From positions 296,655-360,654 of the forward strand of contig CAWGNT010000013.1 of NCBI GenBank assembly GCA_963824085.1: DNA of 64,000 nucleotides. The letters are read 5' to 3'. The notes under the pieces were generated by a model. The model ran no database searches, was not told where the DNA came from, and worked only from the letters and a program-made list of their open reading frames with translations. The stretch's first letter is position 1. Each line of letters opens with the position of its first letter. Shown one piece after another: positions 34,333 through 42,564 of this stretch. A program made the position numbers and the translations under genes. This stretch comes from JARRNE01 sp963824085 (GTDB taxonomy: Bacteria > Pseudomonadota > Gammaproteobacteria > Chromatiales > Chromatiaceae).

Positions 34333-34469
34333 TGTCGGAGCGGGCTGGTGGCCGCGATGAGGCGGCTGCATTCGGCTGCGCATCTGGCTTCCGGCCGGCG
34401 CTGGCGTCGCGACCAGAGGGTCGCTCCTACGACAGCGGGGCCGGTGTAGGAGGGGCCTTCGGCGCGATC
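34333..34469. repeat. Cluster of three REP-like hairpin units
   Basis: GTCGGAGCGGGCTGGTGG... at 34333-34356, TCGCGACCAGAGGGTCGCTC at 34407-34426 (extending to 34430) and GTAGGAGGGGCCTTCGGC at 34446-34463 (extending to 34469). The last two are head-to-head copies of the proteobacterial REP theme GTAGGAGCGNCC...GGCGCGA, each able to fold. An inverted REP pair is the REPIN format mobilised by RAYT transposases, and a RAYT remnant lies 250 bp upstream. Confidence 0.7.
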
Positions 34470-34548
34470 GAGCGCTTGGACCCGCAACTTACATTGAGAT
34501 CGTGTCTAGGGGCGGCCCGTAGTCGAGGGGGAAGGAGCCACTCGAGCT

Positions 34549-36105
34549 TCAATGACTCGTCCCCGCGGAGCGGGTGATCTTGTTGTAGACGTTGTACTTC
34601 CCTGAGGGCTTGTTCATCGGTAGGCGCTTGATCTCCTTGAGCGTTGCCGCGTCGTAGACCACCAGCGCGCCGTCTGGCGCGGGCTCCGAGATGCTGAGCA
34701 GGGCGTACTTGCCGTAGCGGTCGAACTCCACGTGGGCGGCGGTCTTGCCCGGCGCGGGGCGGAGCGTCTTGACGATCTCCAGGGTGCGCTTGTCGATGAC
34801 GTGCACCGCGTCCTTGTTGGGGCCGAAGTAGACATCGACCCAGGCATAGGGGGTGTTCTCGTGGCTGCGCAGGAAGAAGCCCGGCCCCAGGGTCTCGATG
34901 CGCTTGATGGTCTTCCAGGTCGCCATATCGATCACGCTCACCTCGCCCTTTTTGAGGTGGGGCGTGGCCAGCACCGGGTGGCCCTGGTACTGCCAGGTGA
35001 TGCCGGACCCCAGGTGCGGCATGCCGCTCAGATCGAGCTCCGCGATCTTCTGTCCGACGTCCAGATTGATGACCTGGCCGTTGTTGGCGTTGCGGGCAGC
35101 GCCGAGCACCAGGTGGTAGGAGGGGTCGAAGAAGAAGTCGTCGAGGTAGTCGTCGAGGTGGATGCGGCGCACCGGGAAGCGCTCGGTTTGGCGGGCGATG
35201 CCTTCGCCCATGCGGTAGTCGTGCATCGGTCCGTTATAGACCGGGCAGGGCGTCGTTGGCGTACGGGATCTCCCACAGCTCGGGAATGTCCTTGAGGGCG
35301 GCGACGAAGCTGTGGCGCGGCGGGGCGTCGTAGACCGCGCTGACCCGCGAGCTGTGTCCGGGATCGTCCTGGACCGGGATGACCTTGATGGGGGCGAGGT
35401 CCTTGGCGTCGAGCAGAACCAGCGTGTGGGGGAGGTAGTTCGCCGACCATCGCGTACCGGCCGTCAGACGAGACGGCGAGGTTGCGCGTGTTGATCCCCG
35501 CCCGGACCTCCGCCACCCTCTGCAGGCCGTAGAGGTCGAATTTGCTGATCCAGCCGTCTCGTGAAGCGAAATAGACGAAGCGGCCCGTCGGGGAGAACTT
35601 GGGTCCCCCGTGCAGCGCGAAGTGCGTCTTGAAGCGGTAGATGGGCACCAGGCGGTCGCCGTCGAGGATGGTCGCGTGGTGGTCGCCCAGCTCCACGACG
35701 ACGAACAGATTCAGTGGGTCGGAATTGAAGACGGGATTGGCCGGAAGATCCGCCTCCTTGGCCAGGACCTTATGGGACGCGCGGATCTCCTCGAGGCCCC
35801 ACTGGGGGACCGCGGGCAGGGGCGTGTAGATGAGCCCCACCAGGGCCGCGATCTCTTCCGGCTTGAGCTTATCCGCGAAGGCTGGCATCTGGGTCGCTGG
35901 CCGGCCCTTCGCGATGGTCGCCGCCGCCTCGTCTTTCTTGAGGCGCCCCAGGTTCTCGGGCAGGAGAGCGGGCGCCTACCCGCCCGAGCCGGTCGGCCCC
36001 GTGGCACTCGGCGCAGTGGTGCTGGAAGAGCTCCGTCGGCGTCTGCGCATGGGCCAGACCAATGGCGAGGAGCAGTGCGAGGGGAGCGGGGATAGGGCGG
36101 AACAT
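34549..36105 (-). pseudogene. nirN: nirN-like gene, copy 2, with three frameshifts
   Basis: Same protein as copy 1: signal peptide MFRPIPAPLALLLAIGLAHA, haem motif CAECH, d1-type propeller, end NKPSGKYNVYNKI. Frames change near 35975 (one extra base before LLPENLGRLKK), near 35442 (one extra base at MVG/NYLPHTL, same place as in copy 1 but G instead of C) and near 35242 (one extra base at ALPVYNGP). The copy-1 break near 23875 is absent here. If both genes are truly broken, another enzyme must finish haem d1, or the holo-enzyme is not made. Confidence 0.8.
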
Positions 36106-36139
36106 TGGGGTTAGGGGATGCGTCTAAGGCGGTTGGCCG

Positions 36140-36602
36140 TTACGGTTGCGCGGGGTCGATCCGATAGGCCGCATGGCAGGCGATGCAATTGTTCATGAGG
36201 TCGCCGAGCTCCGTCAGGGTGTGGTTCGGGTCACCGAGGTCCTCGGCGTTCTGCGCCAGCAGGTCGAAGCGGCGATGGGTATCGAGCCCCAGGCTCTTGA
36301 AGGCGAGCGGCAGCTTGCCCATGAGGCTCGTGGGCACCGCACGCTGGGCCTGGGCCCCGACCTCGTGTGCGGCGGCGATGGCGGGGGCGAGATCCTGCTT
36401 CGCCGCAGAGACGACGATCGTCTGGGTGGCCTGAAGGAAGGCGCGCATCTCGCCGAGCACAAGGTCGCGCTCGCCGGGCGCGAGCAGGATGGCGGTGCGC
36501 CCGTCGCTCGCCGGGACGACCGAACCCCGGATCAGGAACAGATAGAGGGTCGAACCCGAGGGCGACAATTGACAGGGCGGCGAGACTCCAGCACAGGCGC
36601 AT
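36140..36602 (-). pseudogene. Cytochrome c'/c556-like gene, copy 2, frameshifted near its start
   Basis: Copy of the gene at 24678-25139. After MRLCWSLAALSIVALG one extra base near 36552 shifts the frame; the rest, from TLYLFLIRGSVVPAS to the C-terminal NNCIACHAAYR haem motif, is intact in the other frame. An internal start would give a 142-aa product whose anchor is shortened. Single-base insertion again within the repeat. Confidence 0.75.
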
Positions 36603-36619
36603 GGACCAACCTCTGACGG

Positions 36620-37810
36620 TCAGGTGAAAGGGGATCTCAGCAGGCTGGAGCCCGCACCGGCGCGTTCGCCGGCCAGGCCGATCTCCTCGTCCGTGAGATA
36701 GCAGCCGGGGTCCTCCGCCCAGGGGTTGCCGGTCACCCGCCAGGCGCGGGTGCGGCTGTTGCCCGCGCAGACCGCCAGGTAGCGGCATGCCGCGCAGCGG
36801 CCCTGGAGGGGGCGCCGCCGCTCCTTGAGACCCGCCATGAGCGGGTCGGAGCGGTCCTCCCAGATGGCGGAGAAGGGTCGCTCCTTGACGTTGCCGAGGC
36901 GATAGTCCCACCACATGGTGTCGGGATGGACGTAGCCCTCGTTGTCGATGTTGGCGATGTTGACCCCCGAGGCGTTGCCGCCCCAGCGCTCCAGCAGGGT
37001 CCTGAGCCTTGACAGCTGCCGCGGGAGGTTGCGCTGCGCCCAGAGCAGCAGGTAGGCCCCGTCGGCATCGTTGTTGCCGGTGACGAACTCCCGCTGCCGC
37101 CCCGCCAGACAATCGTCCCAGCAAAGGTCGAACAACAGGTCCATGGTGTTTCTTGTCATCCGGTGATGGGCGTCCTCGCGCCGATTTCTGTATCCCCGAC
37201 CCGCGTAGTTGAGGTGGGAGAGGTAGAAACGGTCGATGTCCTCGTCGCTCATCAGGCGCAGCAGGTCGGGAAGCTCGGCGGCATTGTCCTGGGTCAGGGT
37301 GAAGCGGAGGCCGACCTTGAGCCCGGCGTCGCGGCACTGGCGCAGTCCTCCCAGGGCGGCGTCGAAGGCGCCCTCCCGGCGGCGGAAGCGGTCGTGGGTC
37401 GCGCGCAGGCCGTCGAGGCTGATCCCGACGTAGTCGAAGCCCGCCGCGATGATGGATGGGAGGTTGTCCGGACCGATCAGGGTCCCGTTCGTCGAGAGGC
37501 CGACATAGAAGCCGAGGGTCTTCGCGCGGTCGGCGATCTCGAACAGGTCCGGACGCATCAGGGGCTCGCCCCCCGAGAGGATCAGCGCGGACACGCCGTA
37601 GGCGCGCAGGTCGTCCATGACGGCAAAAACTTGCTCGGTGCTGAGCTCGCCGGGAAAGTCCCGGTCCGCGGAGGTGGCGTAGCAATGCTTGCAGGTGAGG
37701 TTGCAGCGGCGCACCAGGTTCCAGATCACCACCGGGCTGCTCATGGACGGCGGCGTTCGGCTCGGTGTGTCGCCCTTCAGGGCGTGGAGGTAGCGGCTTA
37801 GGCGGAACAT
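36620..37810 (-). CDS. nirJ: NirJ, radical SAM enzyme of haem d1 synthesis
   Basis: A 396-aa radical SAM protein. The cluster motif is CNLTCKHC (Cys36, Cys40, Cys43), followed by LSGGEPLMRPDL, and a C-terminal auxiliary-cluster region with RCAACRYLAVCAGNS and EDPGC. NirJ removes two propionate side chains from didecarboxysiroheme and introduces the oxo groups' precursors. It lies 180 bp after nirDL, with a repeat element between. The extreme C-terminus (GERAGAGSSLL) differs from copy 1 (GERPVRAPAC) by one extra base near 36660; copy 1 is more likely original. Confidence 0.92.
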   Translation of the reverse strand: MFRLSRYLHALKGDTPSRTPPSMSSPVVIWNLVRRCNLTCKHCYATSADRDFPGELSTEQVFAVMDDLRAYGVSALILSGGEPLMRPDLFEIADRAKTLGFYVGLSTNGTLIGPDNLPSIIAAGFDYVGISLDGLRATHDRFRRREGAFDAALGGLRQCRDAGLKVGLRFTLTQDNAAELPDLLRLMSDEDIDRFYLSHLNYAGRGYRNRREDAHHRMTRNTMDLLFDLCWDDCLAGRQREFVTGNNDADGAYLLLWAQRNLPRQLSRLRTLLERWGGNASGVNIANIDNEGYVHPDTMWWDYRLGNVKERPFSAIWEDRSDPLMAGLKERRRPLQGRCAACRYLAVCAGNSRTRAWRVTGNPWAEDPGCYLTDEEIGLAGERAGAGSSLLRSPFT

Positions 37811-37829
37811 GGATGTTTACCAAAATTGT

Positions 37830-37967
37830 TCACCGCAGAGACGCAGAGAGCACAAAGCGGAATGTGTTGGCGCTGCGGGTCATCGTGGCATCCGGCTGGA
37901 CCGCAAGGCTCGCAGCGTGTTGGGTCTGCTGCATCTCTCTCTGCGCCCTCTGTGTCTCTGCGGTTCA
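37830..37967. repeat. Imperfect inverted repeat inside the nir operon (CACCGCAGAG type)
   Basis: The left arm CACCGCAGAGACGCAGAG starts at 37831, and the right arm CTCTGTGTCTCTGCGGTT ends near 37964, the two being near reverse complements. This 'ccgcagag...ctctgcgg' sequence is a common proteobacterial intergenic repeat. It separates nirDL and nirJ; it could form an mRNA hairpin and set their relative expression. Confidence 0.7.
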
Positions 37968-37990
37968 TGGTCTCTCCCCAGGCCCCCAGA

Positions 37991-38983
37991 TCAGGCCGCG
38001 AGCCGGAGGCCGGTCTTCTTGAGCACGGCGCTGCTGAAGAGGACGTCGTGCGAGCGGCAGGCGGTGCCGGCGAGCGCGGCGATCTCCGCGACCTTGCCGT
38101 CGACCGCCGCGCGGTCGCGGCCGTGCACCATGGCGAAGAGGTTGTATGGCCACACCGGGGGGCGGCGCGGACGCAGGTAGCAGTGGCTGACGAAGGGGAG
38201 GGCGCCGATGCGCTCGCCCAGCGCCTCCACCTTGTCGTCGGCGATGTCCCAGACGGACATGCCGTTGCCACGAAGCCCCAGGCGCACATGGTTCGGCACG
38301 GCGCCGATGCGGCGGATAGCACCCGTGCGGAGCATCCGTCCCATGCGGTCGAGCACCGTCCGCTGATCGGTGCCGGTCGTCTCGGCCACGGTCCGATACG
38401 GCTCCGGGTGAAGGGGCAGCCCGGTCTGAGTGGCGCTCACGACGGCGTGGTCCAGGTCGTCGATCGGTGCCACGTCCTTCGTCGCGGCGGCCGAGATCCG
38501 CCGCAGCTCCACCCCGCCCTGCGGCGTCAGCCGGAGCCAGAACCCCAGGTGGAACTCCTTGAGCTTGGGGAAGTTGTACAGGGGCAGCCCCGTCAGCGAC
38601 TGGATGCGCGCGATCGTCTCATCAAGCTCCTGCTCGCTCGCTGTCGCGAGCACGAACCACATATTGAGGGCATGGTCGCGGCGGTAATTGTGGGCGACCT
38701 GGGGCAGGGCGTTGACCGCCTCCGTCACCCTGTCGAAATCCGCGTCGGGCACCGAGAGGGCCGCGAGGGTGAAGCGTCCGCCCAGGCGCTCGGCATCGAA
38801 GAGGGGGCCGAAGCGGCTCAGCAAACCGTCGTTGAGCAGCTTGCGTACGAGTGAGATCAGGGTGGCCTCCTCCGTCCCGAGCATCGCCGCGACGCGATGA
38901 AATGGGCGCTCGGTCAAGGGAAAGCCACCCTGGAACCGGTTGAGGAAGTCCCGCCCCAGAGGCGATAGCGGTAGCGTGCTCAT
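37991..38983 (-). CDS. nirDL: NirDL, fused siroheme decarboxylase subunit
   Basis: A 330-aa fusion of two AsnC/Lrp-like halves. The first (residues 1-165) resembles NirD, with RFGPLFDAERLGGRFTLAALSVP and AHNYRRDHALNMWFVL. The second resembles NirL, with RRIGAVPNHVRLGLRGNGMSVWDI and WPYNLFAMVHGRDR. NirDLGH decarboxylates siroheme to 12,18-didecarboxysiroheme; His in HNYRR-type motifs is catalytic. Separate in Pseudomonas, fused in Paracoccus-type clusters. The ATG at 38983 overlaps the nirH stop as ATGA. Confidence 0.88.
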   Translation of the reverse strand: MSTLPLSPLGRDFLNRFQGGFPLTERPFHRVAAMLGTEEATLISLVRKLLNDGLLSRFGPLFDAERLGGRFTLAALSVPDADFDRVTEAVNALPQVAHNYRRDHALNMWFVLATASEQELDETIARIQSLTGLPLYNFPKLKEFHLGFWLRLTPQGGVELRRISAAATKDVAPIDDLDHAVVSATQTGLPLHPEPYRTVAETTGTDQRTVLDRMGRMLRTGAIRRIGAVPNHVRLGLRGNGMSVWDIADDKVEALGERIGALPFVSHCYLRPRRPPVWPYNLFAMVHGRDRAAVDGKVAEIAALAGTACRSHDVLFSSAVLKKTGLRLAA

Positions 38984-39570
38984 GGCCGACGAACCTCCTC
39001 TGAAGTCCGGCCGGGCCTGATGGCCGGCCGCCGCGGCGCGGCCGGCGCCCGGGCCGGGGCGGTCTCGTAGCGGGCGCCGCGCTGCTTGAAGCGCCGGCCG
39101 CTGAAGAGGACGGCGCAGTCGACGTCCTGAAGCCCGCAGCGCTCCTTGATGCGATCGACCAGCGCCAGGACGGCGGCGCGGTCGCGTCCGTGGATCATGG
39201 TGAAGAGGTTGTAGGGCCAGTCCGGCAGGCGGGGCGGACGGCGGTAGCTCAGGGTCACGAAGGGGAAGCTGCCGATGCACCGCCCGAGCTCGGCGACGCG
39301 CCCCTCGGGCAGGGCCCAGACGACCATCGCATTGGCACGGTAGCCGAGCTCCTGATGTCGCACCACCACGCCGAAGCGCTTGATGGAGCCGTCGTTCAGG
39401 AGCCGCTCCAGCCTGGTGATGACCTCCGGCTCCGAGATGCCCAGCCCTTCGGCCACGGCGGCGTAGGGGCGCGGCGCGATGGGGAGCCCCTGCTGGACGG
39501 CCTGCACCAGCGCTCGGTCCACTCGATCCCAACCGATGGCGCTGGTGTCGCTGCTTGTGTCTAGGACCAT
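38980..39570 (-). CDS. nirH: NirH, siroheme decarboxylase subunit
   Basis: A 196-aa AsnC/Lrp-like protein: winged HTH (RPYAAVAEGLGISEPEVITRLERLL), then RFGVVVRHQELGYRANAMVVWALP and DWPYNLFTMIHGRDRAAVL. The end VLFSGRRFKQRGARYE is characteristic of NirH. The last 30 residues are an Arg/Pro-rich tail. It overlaps nirG by 10 bp and nirDL by 4 bp. It should form a complex with NirDLG. Confidence 0.85.
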   Translation of the reverse strand: MVLDTSSDTSAIGWDRVDRALVQAVQQGLPIAPRPYAAVAEGLGISEPEVITRLERLLNDGSIKRFGVVVRHQELGYRANAMVVWALPEGRVAELGRCIGSFPFVTLSYRRPPRLPDWPYNLFTMIHGRDRAAVLALVDRIKERCGLQDVDCAVLFSGRRFKQRGARYETAPARAPAAPRRPAIRPGRTSEEVRRP

Positions 39571-40037
39571 TGCAACGGAAACCCCAGGTCGATGTGGTAC
39601 TCCTCGAGCATCGGCAGGTCGAGGATCTCGATGCCGGTCCGCTCCTCGATCTCGTCCATGACCTCGCGGAGGCGGACCTCTTCCGCCGCTGTGAGCACGA
39701 ACCAGAGGTTGTACCTGTGCTCGCGCTCGTAGTTGTGGTTGACCTCCGCGTAGCCGTTGATCAGCTCGGCCACGTCCTCGAGACGTTGCGAGGGCACCGC
39801 CATGGCGGCCAGCGTGCTGGCACCCATCCGTCGCGGCCGGAAGACCGGCCCGACGCGGCTCACGGCCCCGGCATCCTGGAGGCGGGTGAGGCGGGCGATC
39901 ACTTCCGGCTCGTCGATGCTGAGCTGTGCTGCGACCGCCTTATAGGGCCGCGGAATGAGCGGGAACCCCTGCTGAAAGTCGTTCAGCAGGCGGCGGTCGA
40001 TCGCGTCGAGAAGCAGCGGTTTGCCGTTGGGCCTCAT
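39561..40037 (-). CDS. nirG: NirG, siroheme decarboxylase subunit
   Basis: A 158-aa AsnC/Lrp-like protein with LLNDFQQGFPLIPRPYKAVA, RVGPVFRPRRMGASTLAAMAVP and EVNHNYEREHRYNLWFVLT, the NirG/NirD half of the decarboxylase. ATG at 40037 overlaps the nirF stop as ATGA. NirG is preferred over NirD because of the FRPRRMGAS segment and because a NirD-like half is already in the fused protein. Confidence 0.82.
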   Translation of the reverse strand: MRPNGKPLLLDAIDRRLLNDFQQGFPLIPRPYKAVAAQLSIDEPEVIARLTRLQDAGAVSRVGPVFRPRRMGASTLAAMAVPSQRLEDVAELINGYAEVNHNYEREHRYNLWFVLTAAEEVRLREVMDEIEERTGIEILDLPMLEEYHIDLGFPLQWS

Positions 40038-41251
40038 AGTCCGATCCGGTGTGCGCGGTCCGTGAAGAAGATGCCGCTCGGCTTGGCGGCCGGGATGCTT
40101 GCGGTGCGCGCGTAGGTGCGGGTGTCGTAGACGTCGACCCGGTCGGCGTCACGTACCGAGACCCAGACCTCCTCGCCCCGCGGCTCGAACTCCATGTGGA
40201 GCACGGCCGGGCCGGGCGCGAGGCTATGCACGATCGAAAGGGTCTCGGTATCGATCACCTGGACGTGGCCGTTATCGGGAAAGGCGAAGTTCACCCAGAC
40301 CTGGCGGCCGTCGGGCCGGGCCATGACGAACACCGGCTGGCCGAGCACCGGGATGCGGCCGACCTGCTCCCAGGTTTCGGTGTCGATCACCAGCACCTCG
40401 TGGCGGCCGACTGCCGGGACGAAGGCTCGCCGGCCCGCCACCGCCCACCCCTCCAGGTGGGGCATCTTGTAGACTGGGAGCCGCGCCTCGCCTTTCCCGT
40501 AGCGGGCGAGGACGCGGCGCACGCCCCTCTCCGGGTGCCAGAGGTCGACCAGGGCGAGGCCGTCCTCGCCGAAGAGTCCCGCAAGGTAGTAGTGCCCGTC
40601 GGGGGTGATAAGGCCGTCGTATGGGTTGCGGCCGATGTCCTTGAAGCGGGTGATCTCCGGCTGCTTTGGGTCGGTCATGTCCGCGATCCAGATCTCGCCG
40701 GCGTCCCAGAGGCTGAACACGAAGCGGTTCCCGGGCGCGTCGACCAGTCCGATGACCTTGGAGCGCTTGCCTTCCGTGCTGTACTCCGCTGGGATATCGG
40801 CCACCGGTTCCAGCGTGTCCACATCGAACACGCGCACGCCGCCCGGCTCGTAGTTGGAGACTGCCACCAGCCGTCCGTCCTGGGAGATGGCCCCGCCGAT
40901 GCTGTTGCCGGCCTGCTGGACGCGCTTCACGAGCTTGCCCGTGAGCAGGTCGACCTTGGAGAGGCCGCCGCCGCGCCCGAAGACGAAGGCGAAGCGGCCA
41001 TCGCGCGAGAACACGGCGGAGGCGTGGGAGAGGTCCCCGAGCCCCTGAACGCGGCCGAGGGCGCTGTTGCCGGTGGTCTCGATGATCTGAACGCTCCCGC
41101 TCGCGCGCTCCACGACGATGCCGAGATCGCCGGTGCCTCGGGGCGCACAGGCCTCCTCTGAGGCGGCGGCGATGCCGCTGGAAATCCAGGCCGAGAGGAC
41201 GAGGCCGGCGGTTGCGACGGCGATCCCTGCACTGCGATTCCAGGACCTCAC
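40034..41251 (-). CDS. nirF: NirF, haem d1 biosynthesis propeller protein
   Basis: A 405-aa exported protein of the cytochrome d1-propeller family without a cytochrome c domain. NirF-specific blocks include GTGDLGIVVERASGSVQIIE, LGDLSHASAVFSRDGRFAFVFGR, GNSIGGAISQDGRLVAVSNYEPGG, KMPHLEGWAVAG and the end SGIFFTDRAHRIGL. NirF acts on a late haem d1 intermediate in the periplasm. I choose the GTG at 41251, whose GTGA overlaps the nirC stop and leaves a normal signal peptide; the ATG at 41284 would add 11 residues. Intact, unlike both nirN copies. Confidence 0.93.
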   Translation of the reverse strand: MRSWNRSAGIAVATAGLVLSAWISSGIAAASEEACAPRGTGDLGIVVERASGSVQIIETTGNSALGRVQGLGDLSHASAVFSRDGRFAFVFGRGGGLSKVDLLTGKLVKRVQQAGNSIGGAISQDGRLVAVSNYEPGGVRVFDVDTLEPVADIPAEYSTEGKRSKVIGLVDAPGNRFVFSLWDAGEIWIADMTDPKQPEITRFKDIGRNPYDGLITPDGHYYLAGLFGEDGLALVDLWHPERGVRRVLARYGKGEARLPVYKMPHLEGWAVAGRRAFVPAVGRHEVLVIDTETWEQVGRIPVLGQPVFVMARPDGRQVWVNFAFPDNGHVQVIDTETLSIVHSLAPGPAVLHMEFEPRGEEVWVSVRDADRVDVYDTRTYARTASIPAAKPSGIFFTDRAHRIGL

Positions 41252-41640
41252 CGCAGCCCCGCTTTTAGCTGTTGCGCCATCCACAGGGCCTCCTGGTCGG
41301 AGAGGAAGGGGCGCCAGGGGGGCATGGCGGTACCGGGCCGGCCGTCGAGGATCGTGGTCTCCAGGTAAGCAACCGGCTTGTTGCTCAGATCGGCGGGCAG
41401 CAGGGCGGGGCCAAGGCCGCCGCGCATCGTCAGGCCGTGGCAGGATCCGCAGTCCTGGATCAACATGTTCCGCAGGACCGCTCGGCGCTCGATCGAGGGC
41501 GCGCCGACAGGGTCGGGCTGTTTGGCCTGGGCCAGCCCTGCGGTTGCTGCCAGAGCGGCCAAGGCGGCGATCGCCAGACTCAAGAGGCCGGCGACGATGA
41601 GTGCAAGCAGGCTAGCCGCGTATCGAACGGACTTGAGCAT
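41248..41640 (-). CDS. nirC: NirC, small cytochrome c55x
   Basis: A 130-aa monohaem cytochrome c: long N-terminal signal/anchor (residues 7-36), haem motif CGSCH (Cys64, Cys67, His68), then GLTMRGGLGPALLP and ILDGRPGTAMPPWRPFLSD with the axial Met. NirC can donate electrons to NirS and is linked to haem d1 synthesis. ATG 41640 follows GGAGGT; the frame stays open to 41682. It overlaps nirE by 29 bp. Confidence 0.9.
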   Translation of the reverse strand: MLKSVRYAASLLALIVAGLLSLAIAALAALAATAGLAQAKQPDPVGAPSIERRAVLRNMLIQDCGSCHGLTMRGGLGPALLPADLSNKPVAYLETTILDGRPGTAMPPWRPFLSDQEALWMAQQLKAGLR

Positions 41641-42406
41641 CTGGCACCTCCATTTCGGGAAGTTCGAACCAATCGAGCGCATCAGCCAGGCCGACGACTC
41701 GGCCTATCACCAGCATGACGGGTGGCTCGAGCCTGGCCGCCGAAACCGCCTCGGGAAGACCGTCCAGGGTAGCCAGGACGCGGCGCTGGTCCGCTGTCGT
41801 ACCCGATTGAATGGCGGCCGCGGGCGTCGCCGGGTCGAGCCCAGCGGCGATCAGTCGGTCACGGATGATCGTGAGGTTGGCGAGTCCCATGTAAACGGCA
41901 AGCGTGGAGTCGGCGCGGGCCAGAGACTCCCAGGGAAGATCCAGGGGCTCGCCGCCGCCCAGGTGACCGGTCACCAGGTGCACCGTGCGCGCGAGGCCAC
42001 GGTGCGTGAGCGGGATGCCCGCGTAGGCGCTGGCGGCTGCGGCAGAGGTGATGCCGGGGACGATCTCGAAACGAATCCCGTGACGCTTGAGGAAGAGCGC
42101 CTCCTCGCTGCCGCGGCCGAAGATGAAGGGGTCTCCCCCCTTGAGCCGCACTACACGGCGGCCGCGCTTGGCGACGGCCAGCAGCAGCTCGTTGATCTGC
42201 GCCTGGGGGACACAGTGCTGCCCCGGCGCCTTGCCTACCGCGATACGGGTGATCCCTGGCGGGATCAGGTTCAGGATCTCGAGCGAGACGAGCCGGTCGT
42301 AGACGACGACCTGGGCCTCCTGAATCAGGCGCAGGGCCTTGAGGGTCAGCAGCTCCGGATCGCCGGGACCGGCGCCGACCAGCGAGACAATCCCTGAGTC
42401 GGACAC
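41612..42406 (-). CDS. nirE: NirE, uroporphyrinogen-III C-methyltransferase
   Basis: A 264-aa SAM-dependent methyltransferase (SUMT, CobA type) making precorrin-2 for haem d1. Family motifs: VGAGPGDPELLTLKAL, VVYDRLVS, VRLKGGDPFIFGRGSEE, VPGITSAAAASAYAGIPLTHR and VYMGL. The GTG at 42406 with GAGGAG about 10 nt upstream is chosen; the frame is open to 42532, where an unrelated 42-residue extension would be added. No CysG-type dehydrogenase domain, so the committed role in the nir cluster is clear. Confidence 0.93.
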   Translation of the reverse strand: MSDSGIVSLVGAGPGDPELLTLKALRLIQEAQVVVYDRLVSLEILNLIPPGITRIAVGKAPGQHCVPQAQINELLLAVAKRGRRVVRLKGGDPFIFGRGSEEALFLKRHGIRFEIVPGITSAAAASAYAGIPLTHRGLARTVHLVTGHLGGGEPLDLPWESLARADSTLAVYMGLANLTIIRDRLIAAGLDPATPAAAIQSGTTADQRRVLATLDGLPEAVSAARLEPPVMLVIGRVVGLADALDWFELPEMEVPDAQVRSIRG

Positions 42407-42564
42407 TATGTTCGCTCCTCTTCGAAGAGTGACGGACGGGTTGGCCTTCTCGGTGTGCCCAGCGGACCCAAGCGGCCTAGCTCCGGACCGCAAGGCGGTC
42501 GGCCAGCCGTTCAGGCCGGCCGGGGTCGGCAATTCCTTGCCGATCCGGCCACCAGCCGCCGATA

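Larger units (their letters stand above)
34549..37183 (-). repeat. Direct repeat, copy 2 (nirN-cytochrome-nirJ part)
   Basis: Second copy of the repeat described at 23101-25719. Here the repeat continues without a break into a complete nirJ and the rest of the nir cluster, so copy 2 is the one joined to the native operon. At its left end, beyond the nirN stop, the flanking DNA is REP-rich and unrelated to the copy-1 flank. Confidence 0.9.
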
